A program made the translations under genes and the position numbers. The notes below the pieces were generated by a model. The model had not been told where the DNA came from. It worked only from the letters and a program-made list of their open reading frames with translations, and searched no databases. Shown here piece after piece: positions 17,041 to 25,617 of a DNA stretch of 64,000 bases. The DNA is from Ignavibacteriota bacterium (GTDB taxonomy: Bacteria; Bacteroidota; Ignavibacteria; Ignavibacteriales; Melioribacteraceae), in the NCBI GenBank assembly GCA_002698995.1, contig PAAX01000005.1, forward strand, positions 1 to 64,000, in the 5' to 3' direction. The stretch's first letter is position 1, and each line of letters begins with the position of its first letter.

Positions 17041-19089
17041 ATGAAAAAGAATGAATTATACTTTAACAGAGAATTAAGCTGGCTCTCTTTTAATTACCGG
17101 GTGCTGCAGGAAGCAAAGGATAAATCCAATCCTTTATTTGAGCGATTAAAATTTCTCGCTATATATTCTTCCAACCTTGATGAATTCTTTAGAGTTAGAG
17201 TAGCATCATTAAGAACTTTATTGGATAATAAAAAGAAAACTCTGCAAGAATTAAATTTTGATCCTAAGATACTGCTAAAGGATATTCATAAAATTGTATA
17301 TAAGCAGCAGGAAGAATTCGGTAAGATTTATCATACTGAAATTCTACCGGAATTAAAAAATAACAAAATTGTTATACTCAATGAAAAGACTGTTTCGGCT
17401 GATCAGATAAGGTTTACATCAGAATACTACAGCAGTAATATTTCATATTTAATTCAACCAATTTTGCTTATAAAGAAAAAGATTTTCCCTTTTTTAAAAA
17501 ATCAGTCTTTGTATCTTGCAGTAAGATTAAAATCAAAGAAAATTAAAGATGCGCGCAAAAAAGAAAACTATAAATATTCTTTAATTGAAATCCCTTCTCA
17601 GATTATTTCAAGATTTATAAAGCTTCCAAGCAATAATGAGAACAATTATTATATTTTTCTAGATGATGTTATTAGACTTAATCTTTCAAAAGTTTTCCCG
17701 GGTTATGAAATTGATTCAAGCTATTCTTTTAAGCTGACAAGAGATGCCGAATTATTTATTGATGATGAATTTTCAGGTAATCTTTTAGAAAAGATCAAAA
17801 AGAATTTAAAGAAAAGAGATACAGGTGTTCCAAGTAGATTTTTATTTGATAAATCTATTCCTAAAGATTTTCTTAAATTTTTGAAGGAAGCACTTAATCT
17901 AAATAAAGATGATTTAGTAGCCGGAGGAAAGTATCATAACTTCAGCGACTTCTTCAAGTTTCCCAATCCGAATAATGACAACCTTGTTTATAAACCTTTA
18001 GAACAGATTACACATAAGCAAGCCGGAAATAGTCTATTCAAAGCTATATCAAGAAAGGATATTGGATTTTATTTCCCTTATCACAATTACAATCATGTAG
18101 TTAATTTTTTTAAGCAGGCCGCTGATGATCCCGATGTAACTGAGATTAAAATTACTCAGTACAGAGTTGCAAAAAATTCCAAAATAATTAACTCATTAAT
18201 TGATGCAAAAAATAATGGGAAAGATGTTAGCGTATTTGTTGAAGTGAAAGCCAGATTTGATGAAGAGCTGAACATTCAGTGGGCTGAGGAAATGGAAAAC
18301 TGCGGTATAAAAGTTCATTATAGTTTTCCCGGATTAAAAGTTCATTCTAAGATCGCACTTATTAAAAGAAAAGAAGAGAGCGGAATTAATTCCTATTGTT
18401 ATTTAGGAACGGGAAATTTCAATGAGAATACTGCAAAGATATATACTGATTTTGGTCTACTTACTAAAAATGAAAAGATAACAAAGGAAGTTGAAAAAGT
18501 ATTCGACTTCTTAATAAACAAAAATAAAAAGAGTTACTTTGAAAATATGCTTGTTGCTCAATTCAATATGCGTAAAAGATTTGATGAATTGATTGATAAT
18601 GAAATTTCAAATGCAAAGAAAGGAAAACCGGCTTTTATCAAGGCTAAGATGAATAGTCTAGAGGATAAAAAATTAATAAAAAAGTTATATGAAGCTAGTA
18701 AAGCAGGAGTTAAAATAGATTTATTAGTAAGGGGAATTTGCTGTTTAGTTCCCGGAGTAAAAGGTTTAAGTGATAACATAAAAGTAACCAGCATTGTTGG
18801 AAGATTTTTAGAACACAGCAGAGTTTATATTTTCTGTAATAACAAAAAAGAATTAGTTTATGCAGGTTCTGCTGATTTGATGAAAAGGAATTTAAGCAGA
18901 AGAATTGAAACAATTTTCCCAATTCTTGATAAGGATATTCGTAAAAATGTTCAGCGAATGATTGATCTTCAGCTGAATGATAATGTAAAGGCTAGAATTA
19001 TTGACAGCAGACAAAAAAATAAATATGTAAAAAATGATAGTGCTGCAATAAACTCACAAACGGATTTCTACAATTTACTAAGCAGCTAA
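17041..19089 (+). CDS. ppk1: polyphosphate kinase 1
   Basis: This 682-aa enzyme makes inorganic polyphosphate from ATP. It opens with the PPK N-terminal signature (NRELSWLSFNYRVLQEA) and IYSSNLDEFFRVRVA. The phosphohistidine is H435 in KVHSKIAL, and the second catalytic histidine is H592 in EHSRVYIF, the same numbers as in E. coli Ppk. GTGNFNENTAKIYTDFGLL and AGSADLMKRNL are also present. Length is normal. It ends the HD-sixA-ppk1 run and its last 4 bases overlap the convergent outer-membrane gene. Confidence 0.97.
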   Translation: MKKNELYFNRELSWLSFNYRVLQEAKDKSNPLFERLKFLAIYSSNLDEFFRVRVASLRTLLDNKKKTLQELNFDPKILLKDIHKIVYKQQEEFGKIYHTEILPELKNNKIVILNEKTVSADQIRFTSEYYSSNISYLIQPILLIKKKIFPFLKNQSLYLAVRLKSKKIKDARKKENYKYSLIEIPSQIISRFIKLPSNNENNYYIFLDDVIRLNLSKVFPGYEIDSSYSFKLTRDAELFIDDEFSGNLLEKIKKNLKKRDTGVPSRFLFDKSIPKDFLKFLKEALNLNKDDLVAGGKYHNFSDFFKFPNPNNDNLVYKPLEQITHKQAGNSLFKAISRKDIGFYFPYHNYNHVVNFFKQAADDPDVTEIKITQYRVAKNSKIINSLIDAKNNGKDVSVFVEVKARFDEELNIQWAEEMENCGIKVHYSFPGLKVHSKIALIKRKEESGINSYCYLGTGNFNENTAKIYTDFGLLTKNEKITKEVEKVFDFLINKNKKSYFENMLVAQFNMRKRFDELIDNEISNAKKGKPAFIKAKMNSLEDKKLIKKLYEASKAGVKIDLLVRGICCLVPGVKGLSDNIKVTSIVGRFLEHSRVYIFCNNKKELVYAGSADLMKRNLSRRIETIFPILDKDIRKNVQRMIDLQLNDNVKARIIDSRQKNKYVKNDSAAINSQTDFYNLLSS

Positions 19090-21650
19090 AATCCCATTTT
19101 AGTTCTCAAGTAAAATTGTGTGCTTTCCTCTGAAAAAATTGTAGTGAATGAAAAGCCGGCAGTATCTTCAAATGAAGTTGCAAATATTCCAAAACCATAA
19201 GCTGGATGCCATTTTTGCGACATATCTCCTTCAATAAAAACTCTTCCGGTTTCTGCTGAAAATGAAATTCCAAAGTTGAATGGAATTATCAAATCAAAGT
19301 TGAAAAGATAATTTCTTAATTCAGATTGGAAAAAGATTAATGAATTTCCTGCAAATCTTTCTCTATCATAACCTCTAAGAGAATTCTTGCCTCCAAGCAT
19401 TGGAATTAAATAGAACGGTATTTTATGTCCCAAAATATGTTCACCGCTTGTCCTTAAAGCAAAAACAGTTTTATTAAAATGCTGAATCGATTTATAATAT
19501 CTGAAATCAAAAAGGAATTTTGCAAATGTTGATTCATTCTCAATTATTGTTGGAAATGTATTAATTCTTAAATTTATATTCATTCCATCACTTGGAAAGT
19601 AAATATTATCAACTGAATTATGCTTGAATGAAAAATCAAGTGAAAGAAGTTTAATTCCGTTAAGACCATAATTAAAATACTTATACGTTTGTAATAGATT
19701 CAGATTTATTTCCTGAGCTTCATAGTACCAATATGTTAAACCTGCTTCAAAATTACTCATTGATTTTCTGTTAAAAAGAATGGATGATGAGATTTTCACA
19801 ATTTCATTTCGTGCTCTGTAATACTCTTTTTCGAATAAATCCTTACTGTATTTGGTATCATTTCCAAAACCGAAAAAGTTGCCGTATTCAATTTCAGTTT
19901 TTGATGCAGAAATTTTTAACGAATGCTTATCAAATAAGTTATTAAAAGTACCGTTGTAATTGATTGAATAACTATTCAATAATGTTGAATAATAGAAATC
20001 AGCTTGATGAAAAGTACTGTAGGGATATTTATTAAATGAATATGTCCAGTAATCAATAAATCCGCCAAACAAAAAACCGTCATCAGAACTAATTGTTAAG
20101 GAAGGGAATATTTGATACTCACTCCCCTGTTGATTGTATTGAGGTTCAAATCTAATTTCCGGAATCTCACTTATTCTTGGGTATGATTCATCAATTTGAA
20201 TAAATTCATTATTATCAAAAATAGTTTTCTCTTTATCATCATAAACGAGTAATTCTTCTGTGCTGTTATTTATTATTACATCTTTACCTTTATCGCCAAT
20301 TATTCTGACTGTAGGAATGTTTTCACCAATACCATTGACTACTACTTTATCATCATCTTCTAACAAAAATAACCGTACTTCATCAGTAATTTTATTATCG
20401 ATTACTTTTGTGAAAAGAGACTGCTCTTTTTTGCTGCCGGTTTCTTTATCAAGTTTGTAGATTTTTATTTCTGTAATCCATTCATAAAAATTAACCTCTA
20501 TAAAATCTTTATCTATTGTTCCATAAATATGAGCAACTTCATTAGTCAATTCATAAAAATCGTTTGAGATATCTTTAAGCTTATTTCTCCTTGATTTTAA
20601 TTTCGTTATGATTTCATCACCGGCAATTTCATAATATTCATTTGGTAAGGCTGCAACAGATTTTTCAATAACCACATCTGAGATTCTATTATAAACAAAG
20701 TTAGTAACTGAATCCCATTCGGATTTATTTAATTCAATAAGAAATCTTCTATCAAGATATCTACCGCTCCAAGCTTGATATTTTACATTAGAGTATCCTT
20801 CACCAAAATGATTTAATTGCGGAACAATAACTGAAGTGAGATAAGGAAAGAGTCCGGTATATTTAGCAAAAGCTTGATCTCTATCGCGCGGAAAAGGAGA
20901 CCAGAATTTCAAAGTATCTTTTTGGAATCTAGCCCAGCGCCATTGATCAGTATGTCTATCCCAATCATTAATTAGAAAGTCGACTAATCTTGCTTTTAAA
21001 TAATCAGCAGAATTAATTCTGTTACTTCTTTTGTCCTCAATAGTCTCAAGTAGTTTATAAGTGCCTTTAATTTTATCAGAACCTTCTACTGTAGAAGTGC
21101 CGTCTTCAAATTCATCCGGATGAATTTCAATAAATCCTAGTACATTTTTAAATTCATCTCTGTACTCACCAAGCTTTTCATCATCCGGCATATAGACTAA
21201 AATTGGTTTTGCTTGAATTATATTAACTGCTTCAAGAATTTCTCCGGCAATTAAAGGAGCCATAGGATTTGATGAACTTATCTGATCTTTCAGAATATCG
21301 GCGGCAAATGTTTCTCTTAATTCTTCAGGTAAAACTTTTGAGGGATCTTTATTGATCGATCTAAATTTCCATTGAACTCCTTTAGGGGTAATTAATCGTA
21401 ATGATTTAGTTTGAAAACCTCCCCCTTTTTTTATTGGAGTAAGTCCACCATTAAATTTTTCTAAATCTAAAACTTCTACAGTAATAGGTGTAACCCATAA
21501 ATCTCGCCAATGGTGACCAAAGAAAACTTCAAAGAGCCGGCTTTGTTCATATTCTTCTCCTGGAATTACTTCAAGATATTTTTTTTCATAAACATTCTGT
21601 GCAGAAATATTTATAAAAAATAGAATGATTATTATGAATACAAATTTCAT
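19086..21650 (-). CDS. outer-membrane Omp85-like barrel protein with N-terminal kinase-like domain
   Basis: The 854-aa protein has a signal peptide (to about residue 18) and ends in phenylalanine after an Omp85/surface-antigen barrel (GGKNSLRGYDRERFAGNSL near 760). The N-terminal half is not POTRA-like. It has a glycine-rich GGGFQ at 76-80, a basic strand QWKFRS at 93-98, the segment NDWDRHTDQWRW at 228-239 and PRDRDQAF at 254-261. The last two resemble the catalytic DxxxxN/H loop and metal-binding DxD/DFG-like motif of HipA, CotH and PI-kinase-type folds. A middle region is beta-rich. The kinase idea is my inference; the barrel is well supported. It overlaps the upstream propeller gene by ATGA. 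Confidence 0.82.
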   Translation of the reverse strand: MKFVFIIIILFFINISAQNVYEKKYLEVIPGEEYEQSRLFEVFFGHHWRDLWVTPITVEVLDLEKFNGGLTPIKKGGGFQTKSLRLITPKGVQWKFRSINKDPSKVLPEELRETFAADILKDQISSSNPMAPLIAGEILEAVNIIQAKPILVYMPDDEKLGEYRDEFKNVLGFIEIHPDEFEDGTSTVEGSDKIKGTYKLLETIEDKRSNRINSADYLKARLVDFLINDWDRHTDQWRWARFQKDTLKFWSPFPRDRDQAFAKYTGLFPYLTSVIVPQLNHFGEGYSNVKYQAWSGRYLDRRFLIELNKSEWDSVTNFVYNRISDVVIEKSVAALPNEYYEIAGDEIITKLKSRRNKLKDISNDFYELTNEVAHIYGTIDKDFIEVNFYEWITEIKIYKLDKETGSKKEQSLFTKVIDNKITDEVRLFLLEDDDKVVVNGIGENIPTVRIIGDKGKDVIINNSTEELLVYDDKEKTIFDNNEFIQIDESYPRISEIPEIRFEPQYNQQGSEYQIFPSLTISSDDGFLFGGFIDYWTYSFNKYPYSTFHQADFYYSTLLNSYSINYNGTFNNLFDKHSLKISASKTEIEYGNFFGFGNDTKYSKDLFEKEYYRARNEIVKISSSILFNRKSMSNFEAGLTYWYYEAQEINLNLLQTYKYFNYGLNGIKLLSLDFSFKHNSVDNIYFPSDGMNINLRINTFPTIIENESTFAKFLFDFRYYKSIQHFNKTVFALRTSGEHILGHKIPFYLIPMLGGKNSLRGYDRERFAGNSLIFFQSELRNYLFNFDLIIPFNFGISFSAETGRVFIEGDMSQKWHPAYGFGIFATSFEDTAGFSFTTIFSEESTQFYLRTKMGF

Positions 21651-22492
21651 TTGCTATCTTTCTTTGATTTATAGAGTGTGATACTTCCTTTTTTCTTTTC
21701 GGCTTCATCACTTATTAGTAAGTCGCCATTCTTTAAAATAATCATTCCTTCAGGCTGAAAATGATATTTATCATTAAGCTCAATTTGATTAATAATTTCA
21801 CTTTTTCTGTTGAGTTCTATTAAAGCCAGACTCTTTCCCCCAAGTATAAAATAAGTATTTGATTTTTCATTTTTGATTATTGCTGAGGGCTTAAATTCTT
21901 CTTTTTTCTTTCCCTTTTTAATTTTTGACAAGTCAATTACTAAAAATGGTTCTTCATTTAGTTTGTTATTTTGAAGATCAAATCTGAATATATATTTTTT
22001 ACTGCTTTTTTTAACAGATTCTTTTGAAGCAATCAGTAGTGAATTAATCGATTTATCATAACATAAACCTTCGGTATCATACTTTGAATTCAATCCCGTT
22101 CTATATTTTTTATATATCACAAATTCATTATTATCTGCTTCTGGAAAAACCAGCAAATCCCCTTTACTATTGAGTAGATAAAATAAATCATTTACAAAAG
22201 TTATATCTTCAAAATCATCTTTAATTTTGCTGCTTCCTATTTGAAATTCTTTTATGATTTGACCGTTATTGGGATTTAACTCATAAACCATTCCATATTC
22301 ATCATTGTGAGCAAAAACTCTTCCATTTTTGCCAATGGTTAATCCTGATATTTCCTTTAATTCTTTAGGAAGATCAACCGAGTATTCTGCTTTGGAAAAA
22401 TCATAATTATCCAATCCTTGTCCAAAGTTATAATTACATAAGAACAGCAGATTTAACAAACTGATTTTTACAAACAATTTTAATTTCGCCAT
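21647..22492 (-). CDS. exported SdiA-regulated/phytase-like beta-propeller protein
   Basis: This 281-aa protein has an N-terminal signal segment ending near NFGQG, then repeated strands of a six-bladed propeller type: LKEISGLTIGKNGRVFAHNDE, DDFEDITFVNDLFYLL, YDTEGLCYD and FQPEGMIILKNGDLLISDE. The repeated E(G/D)(L/I) pattern with nearby acidic residues is that of the SdiA-regulated domain family, related to esterase-like phytases. It may bind calcium and a phosphoester, but activity is not proved. Its stop overlaps the start of the barrel-kinase gene by 4 bases, so both belong to one transcript. Confidence 0.82.
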   Translation of the reverse strand: MAKLKLFVKISLLNLLFLCNYNFGQGLDNYDFSKAEYSVDLPKELKEISGLTIGKNGRVFAHNDEYGMVYELNPNNGQIIKEFQIGSSKIKDDFEDITFVNDLFYLLNSKGDLLVFPEADNNEFVIYKKYRTGLNSKYDTEGLCYDKSINSLLIASKESVKKSSKKYIFRFDLQNNKLNEEPFLVIDLSKIKKGKKKEEFKPSAIIKNEKSNTYFILGGKSLALIELNRKSEIINQIELNDKYHFQPEGMIILKNGDLLISDEAEKKKGSITLYKSKKDSK

Positions 22493-22587
22493 ATTAAATC
22501 GTTCTCAATTTTTATTACTTTAGTAATATAAAATAATGTTTTACTGATATTTGTTCATTATAAAGTTTTGATTATCGGAGAAAATGA

Positions 22588-23589
22588 ATGAGAATTACTT
22601 TTTTAATTATCATTTCTATTTTGTTCACATTTATCACCTCTGCTCAGGAAGTAGATTTTGAAGGTTATGGTGCAGCAGGATTTAAGTTTTATAATAGAGA
22701 AACAGTAATAGAATATAACCAAGAAACCTACTATGAAGGAAAACTTCAGGCAGAAATAAAATACAACAAAAAGATTAAAGCCCAGCTAGATTTTAGAGGC
22801 AACTCGACTGATAATGCAGTTAGTTTGCGAGAATTTTCTTTAAAACTGGAGTTTTTTAAAAAGCTTTATTTCAAAATAGGTAACCTGAAAATGCCTTTTG
22901 GATATGAGCAGTTAGTTAATCGTGAAGAACTCTACACTGTTGATAGAAGTTTTGTGAATAACAAAATATCAGAAGTAGGTTATGGAGAGAGAAGAATTAG
23001 CATAATGGCTTATCACGAGTTTGACAAAGATGAAAAAGATTTTCCATTCTCCTATTACTTTTATGTGTTCAAAGATAACTCACTTTATCATGGTGCCATG
23101 ACAAGGTTAAGTTATCACAACAATGATTTTATTTACTCTATAAATTATTTGTTTCAGCAGAAAGGAGGAAATAATCCAATAACAGCAAACGGATTTGGAG
23201 CTGATGTTGCAATTGAGAAAAAAGATTTCCATTCAAGTCTGCAGTTATTTTATGTTCAGGATCCGGAAGAAGGAATAAGAAGAGAACTGCAAAATCTCAA
23301 CAATAAAATTTTTTCAACCGGTGCTACATATACGGCGGCTTATAATTTTGAATTTAATGAGGAATTTTTAAAAGGAATTGAACCATTAATTTTAGTGGGA
23401 ATTTTTGTACCGGATTCTGATCTTTCCGAATACCATACAATACAATCTATTCTTGGAATTAATTTTTATATCGATAAAGATGTTAGATTCAGAATAAACG
23501 GTGATTTACGATTTATTAAATCAAAATTTAATTCAGCTTATTCAACTCAAAGTTCAAGAGGAATTTTTGAGATACAAGTGAGCTTTTAA
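22588..23589 (+). CDS. outer-membrane porin, phosphate-selective porin O/P-like
   Basis: The 333-aa protein has a signal peptide (about 1-19), alternating beta strands throughout and a C-terminal aromatic residue (EIQVSF). The stretch YFKIGNLKMPFGYEQ followed by a VDRSF segment near residues 95-125 is the characteristic piece of porin O/P family proteins, which pass phosphate or polyphosphate in the best-studied cases. It is divergent from the propeller gene (95 nt between starts) and coupled to cotH by a one-base TAATG overlap. The specificity is family knowledge, not seen here. Confidence 0.82.
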   Translation: MRITFLIIISILFTFITSAQEVDFEGYGAAGFKFYNRETVIEYNQETYYEGKLQAEIKYNKKIKAQLDFRGNSTDNAVSLREFSLKLEFFKKLYFKIGNLKMPFGYEQLVNREELYTVDRSFVNNKISEVGYGERRISIMAYHEFDKDEKDFPFSYYFYVFKDNSLYHGAMTRLSYHNNDFIYSINYLFQQKGGNNPITANGFGADVAIEKKDFHSSLQLFYVQDPEEGIRRELQNLNNKIFSTGATYTAAYNFEFNEEFLKGIEPLILVGIFVPDSDLSEYHTIQSILGINFYIDKDVRFRINGDLRFIKSKFNSAYSTQSSRGIFEIQVSF

Positions 23590-24707
23590 TGAAATATTTT
23601 TATACACTTTTAATAATTCTTCTAATTGTTAGCTGCAATAATGATGTGATATTAAATCCATCTGAAAACTTTTCAAACGTTGATATTATTGATATTTATG
23701 CCGATGAAGAGGATTTAATTACTTTGCTTTCAAATAGAATGTATAACACGGAAATTTCCGTTATACTATTTTATAAAGGTGAAAAATACAATGCTTTATT
23801 AAGATCTTCAGGTGCAGGTTCAAGATATCACTCCAAATGGTCATATCGCGTAATATTAAATGGTAATAAATTTATTGAAGGAATTAGGGAATTCAATCTT
23901 AGTGCGCAAATTTTTGACAAAACATTCTTAAGTACTACAATCGCTACTAAAATATATAGAGATAACGGATTTATCTTATTCGATTCCAAACATGTTTTTC
24001 TTAGAATTAATGACGAGGAAAAAGGACTTTATTTATTAATTGAAAAGATTGATGAAGATTTTTTTTCAAGAAGAAATAAAAAAGTAAACGAACTATTCAA
24101 ACTAAATTTTAATGCCGATTTTACATTCAATAATCCGAATTACCCGGAACTCACATTTGACAAGGAAATTCCAAATGATGAAAATTTCAATTCAATTTCC
24201 GACTTTATTTATGCAGTTGATACTTCACAAAATGATCGAATATATTCTTCTTTAGGTAAGTTTTTAGATATCGATAATTATTTAAATTATCATGCTATTA
24301 CAACGATTATAAATAATTCCGATGCATTTCGAAATAATTTTTATTTTCTTAAACAAGAACCTCAATCCCCTTTTATAATAATGCCGTGGGATTTTGATAA
24401 GGTATTTGAAGAAGCATCAGCAATAAATAGTATTTACGGTTATAATGCACTCATAGTAAAACTGCTTTCAGCAGAAAGTACCCGAAATAAATATCTGGAT
24501 ATTTTTGAGGAGAAACTTAATATTCTCGACATGAATTATCTTAATAATGTAATTGATTCTACATCAAATAAAATTAGAGAGGCTTATAATGCCGATCCCT
24601 ATCTGGGTAACGGAAGATATAATTTTGATGCGGAAATAAACAGTTTGAAAAATTTTATAAATAACAGAAAAGTTTTACTCAAGTCACTTTTAGATGAATA
24701 CAGATAA
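23589..24707 (+). CDS. CotH-family kinase lipoprotein
   Basis: This 372-aa protein has a lipoprotein signal (LLIVSCNN, Cys16). It shows the CotH pattern: GLYLLIEKIDEDFFSRR around 145-160, NNSDAFRNNFYFL with D245, and MPWDFD at 265-270. CotH is an atypical protein kinase fold that phosphorylates spore-coat proteins in Bacillus; in other bacteria it is often found with polyphosphate genes. Here it is predicted in the periplasm or outer membrane. It overlaps the porin gene by one base and the following PAP2 gene by 14 bases, so the three are one translationally coupled unit. Confidence 0.87.
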   Translation: MKYFYTLLIILLIVSCNNDVILNPSENFSNVDIIDIYADEEDLITLLSNRMYNTEISVILFYKGEKYNALLRSSGAGSRYHSKWSYRVILNGNKFIEGIREFNLSAQIFDKTFLSTTIATKIYRDNGFILFDSKHVFLRINDEEKGLYLLIEKIDEDFFSRRNKKVNELFKLNFNADFTFNNPNYPELTFDKEIPNDENFNSISDFIYAVDTSQNDRIYSSLGKFLDIDNYLNYHAITTIINNSDAFRNNFYFLKQEPQSPFIIMPWDFDKVFEEASAINSIYGYNALIVKLLSAESTRNKYLDIFEEKLNILDMNYLNNVIDSTSNKIREAYNADPYLGNGRYNFDAEINSLKNFINNRKVLLKSLLDEYR

Positions 24708-25551
24708 ACTTAGAAAATCCGTATTAATAATCTGGTTAATAATTTCTTTTACCGGAATAAGTTATTCGCAATCAATTGAAAGTAATAGCTCATCATTCGA
24801 AACCAGTATTAACAATTTAAGTGAAGGATTTATATCATCTGTTAATTGGATTGATATCCCCATTGGTGCAGCGTACATTGGGAGAAATCTAATTAATCCA
24901 AATACAATCGGTGATAAAATTATTTTCGGTCCATCTAGATACGAAAATGACTATTCAATGTTTGTTGGAAAAGATAACTCTTACACAATTGGCAGTATGG
25001 ATAAAGATATTATTCCAAACATAATATTTTACGGCAGATTAACATTCCTATTCTTAAACGATACATTTAGTGAAAACGATATATCTTCTGAATCTTATAA
25101 AGATATTTTCTTATTTAAGAAATCACTGATATACACATTCACAATAACAGAAATTGTAAAAAACTTAGTAAAAAGAAAACGCCCAGATGGAAGCAATGAC
25201 AGAAGTTTTTTTAGCGGACATACATCTACAGCATTCGCCTCTTCGACTTTTTTGGCTTTAGAATTAAACTCATTTTTTAATAATTGGAGCTTAACCAGAA
25301 ATAATAGTCCTTTACGAATAAGCTTTAAAATAGCAAGTTTTTCTGTTTTATACGGATGGGCTGGATATGTGGGTTATTCCAGAATAAAAGATAAAAAGCA
25401 TTACCTTTCCGATGTTTTAGTAGGAGCAGCAGCCGGTTCTTTAATTTCCTACTTTATATATGATTCTAATGATAATGGAATTGGAGATAATCTTAATTTT
25501 ACTACATATAATGGAAAAGATTTTTATCTGAATTTAGGTTTGAATTTGTAA
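24694..25551 (+). CDS. PAP2-family phosphatase (second copy)
   Basis: The 285-aa exported protein has an N-terminal signal (to about SYSQ, residue 26) and PAP2 motifs: KRKRP at 160-164, the FSGH form of the second motif at 173-176 and SRIKDKKHYLSD in the third. Its PSGH is changed to FSGH, a tolerated variation. It overlaps cotH by 14 bases, so kinase and phosphatase are made together. The pairing suggests opposing reactions on the same kind of envelope phosphate. A hairpin terminator follows. Confidence 0.9.
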   Translation: MNTDKLRKSVLIIWLIISFTGISYSQSIESNSSSFETSINNLSEGFISSVNWIDIPIGAAYIGRNLINPNTIGDKIIFGPSRYENDYSMFVGKDNSYTIGSMDKDIIPNIIFYGRLTFLFLNDTFSENDISSESYKDIFLFKKSLIYTFTITEIVKNLVKRKRPDGSNDRSFFSGHTSTAFASSTFLALELNSFFNNWSLTRNNSPLRISFKIASFSVLYGWAGYVGYSRIKDKKHYLSDVLVGAAAGSLISYFIYDSNDNGIGDNLNFTTYNGKDFYLNLGLNL

Positions 25552-25567
25552 TTTGATTTAAAATAAA

Positions 25568-25600
25568 AAAACCGGAATTCCTTAATGGTCATCCGGTTTT
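25568..25600. terminator. bidirectional hairpin terminator
   Basis: A 9-bp perfect stem (AAAACCGGA / TCCGGTTTT) with a 15-base loop sits between the convergent PAP2 and chemoreceptor genes. The arm ends in a T run on each strand, with the longer run on the minus strand. Confidence 0.85.
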
Positions 25601-25617
25601 ACAATATTCATCTATAT

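Noticed and set aside
24694-25551. Pseudogene suspicion for the second PAP2 because PSGH reads FSGH
   Set aside because: The catalytic Ser-Gly-His and the other two motifs are intact, and the gene is full length.
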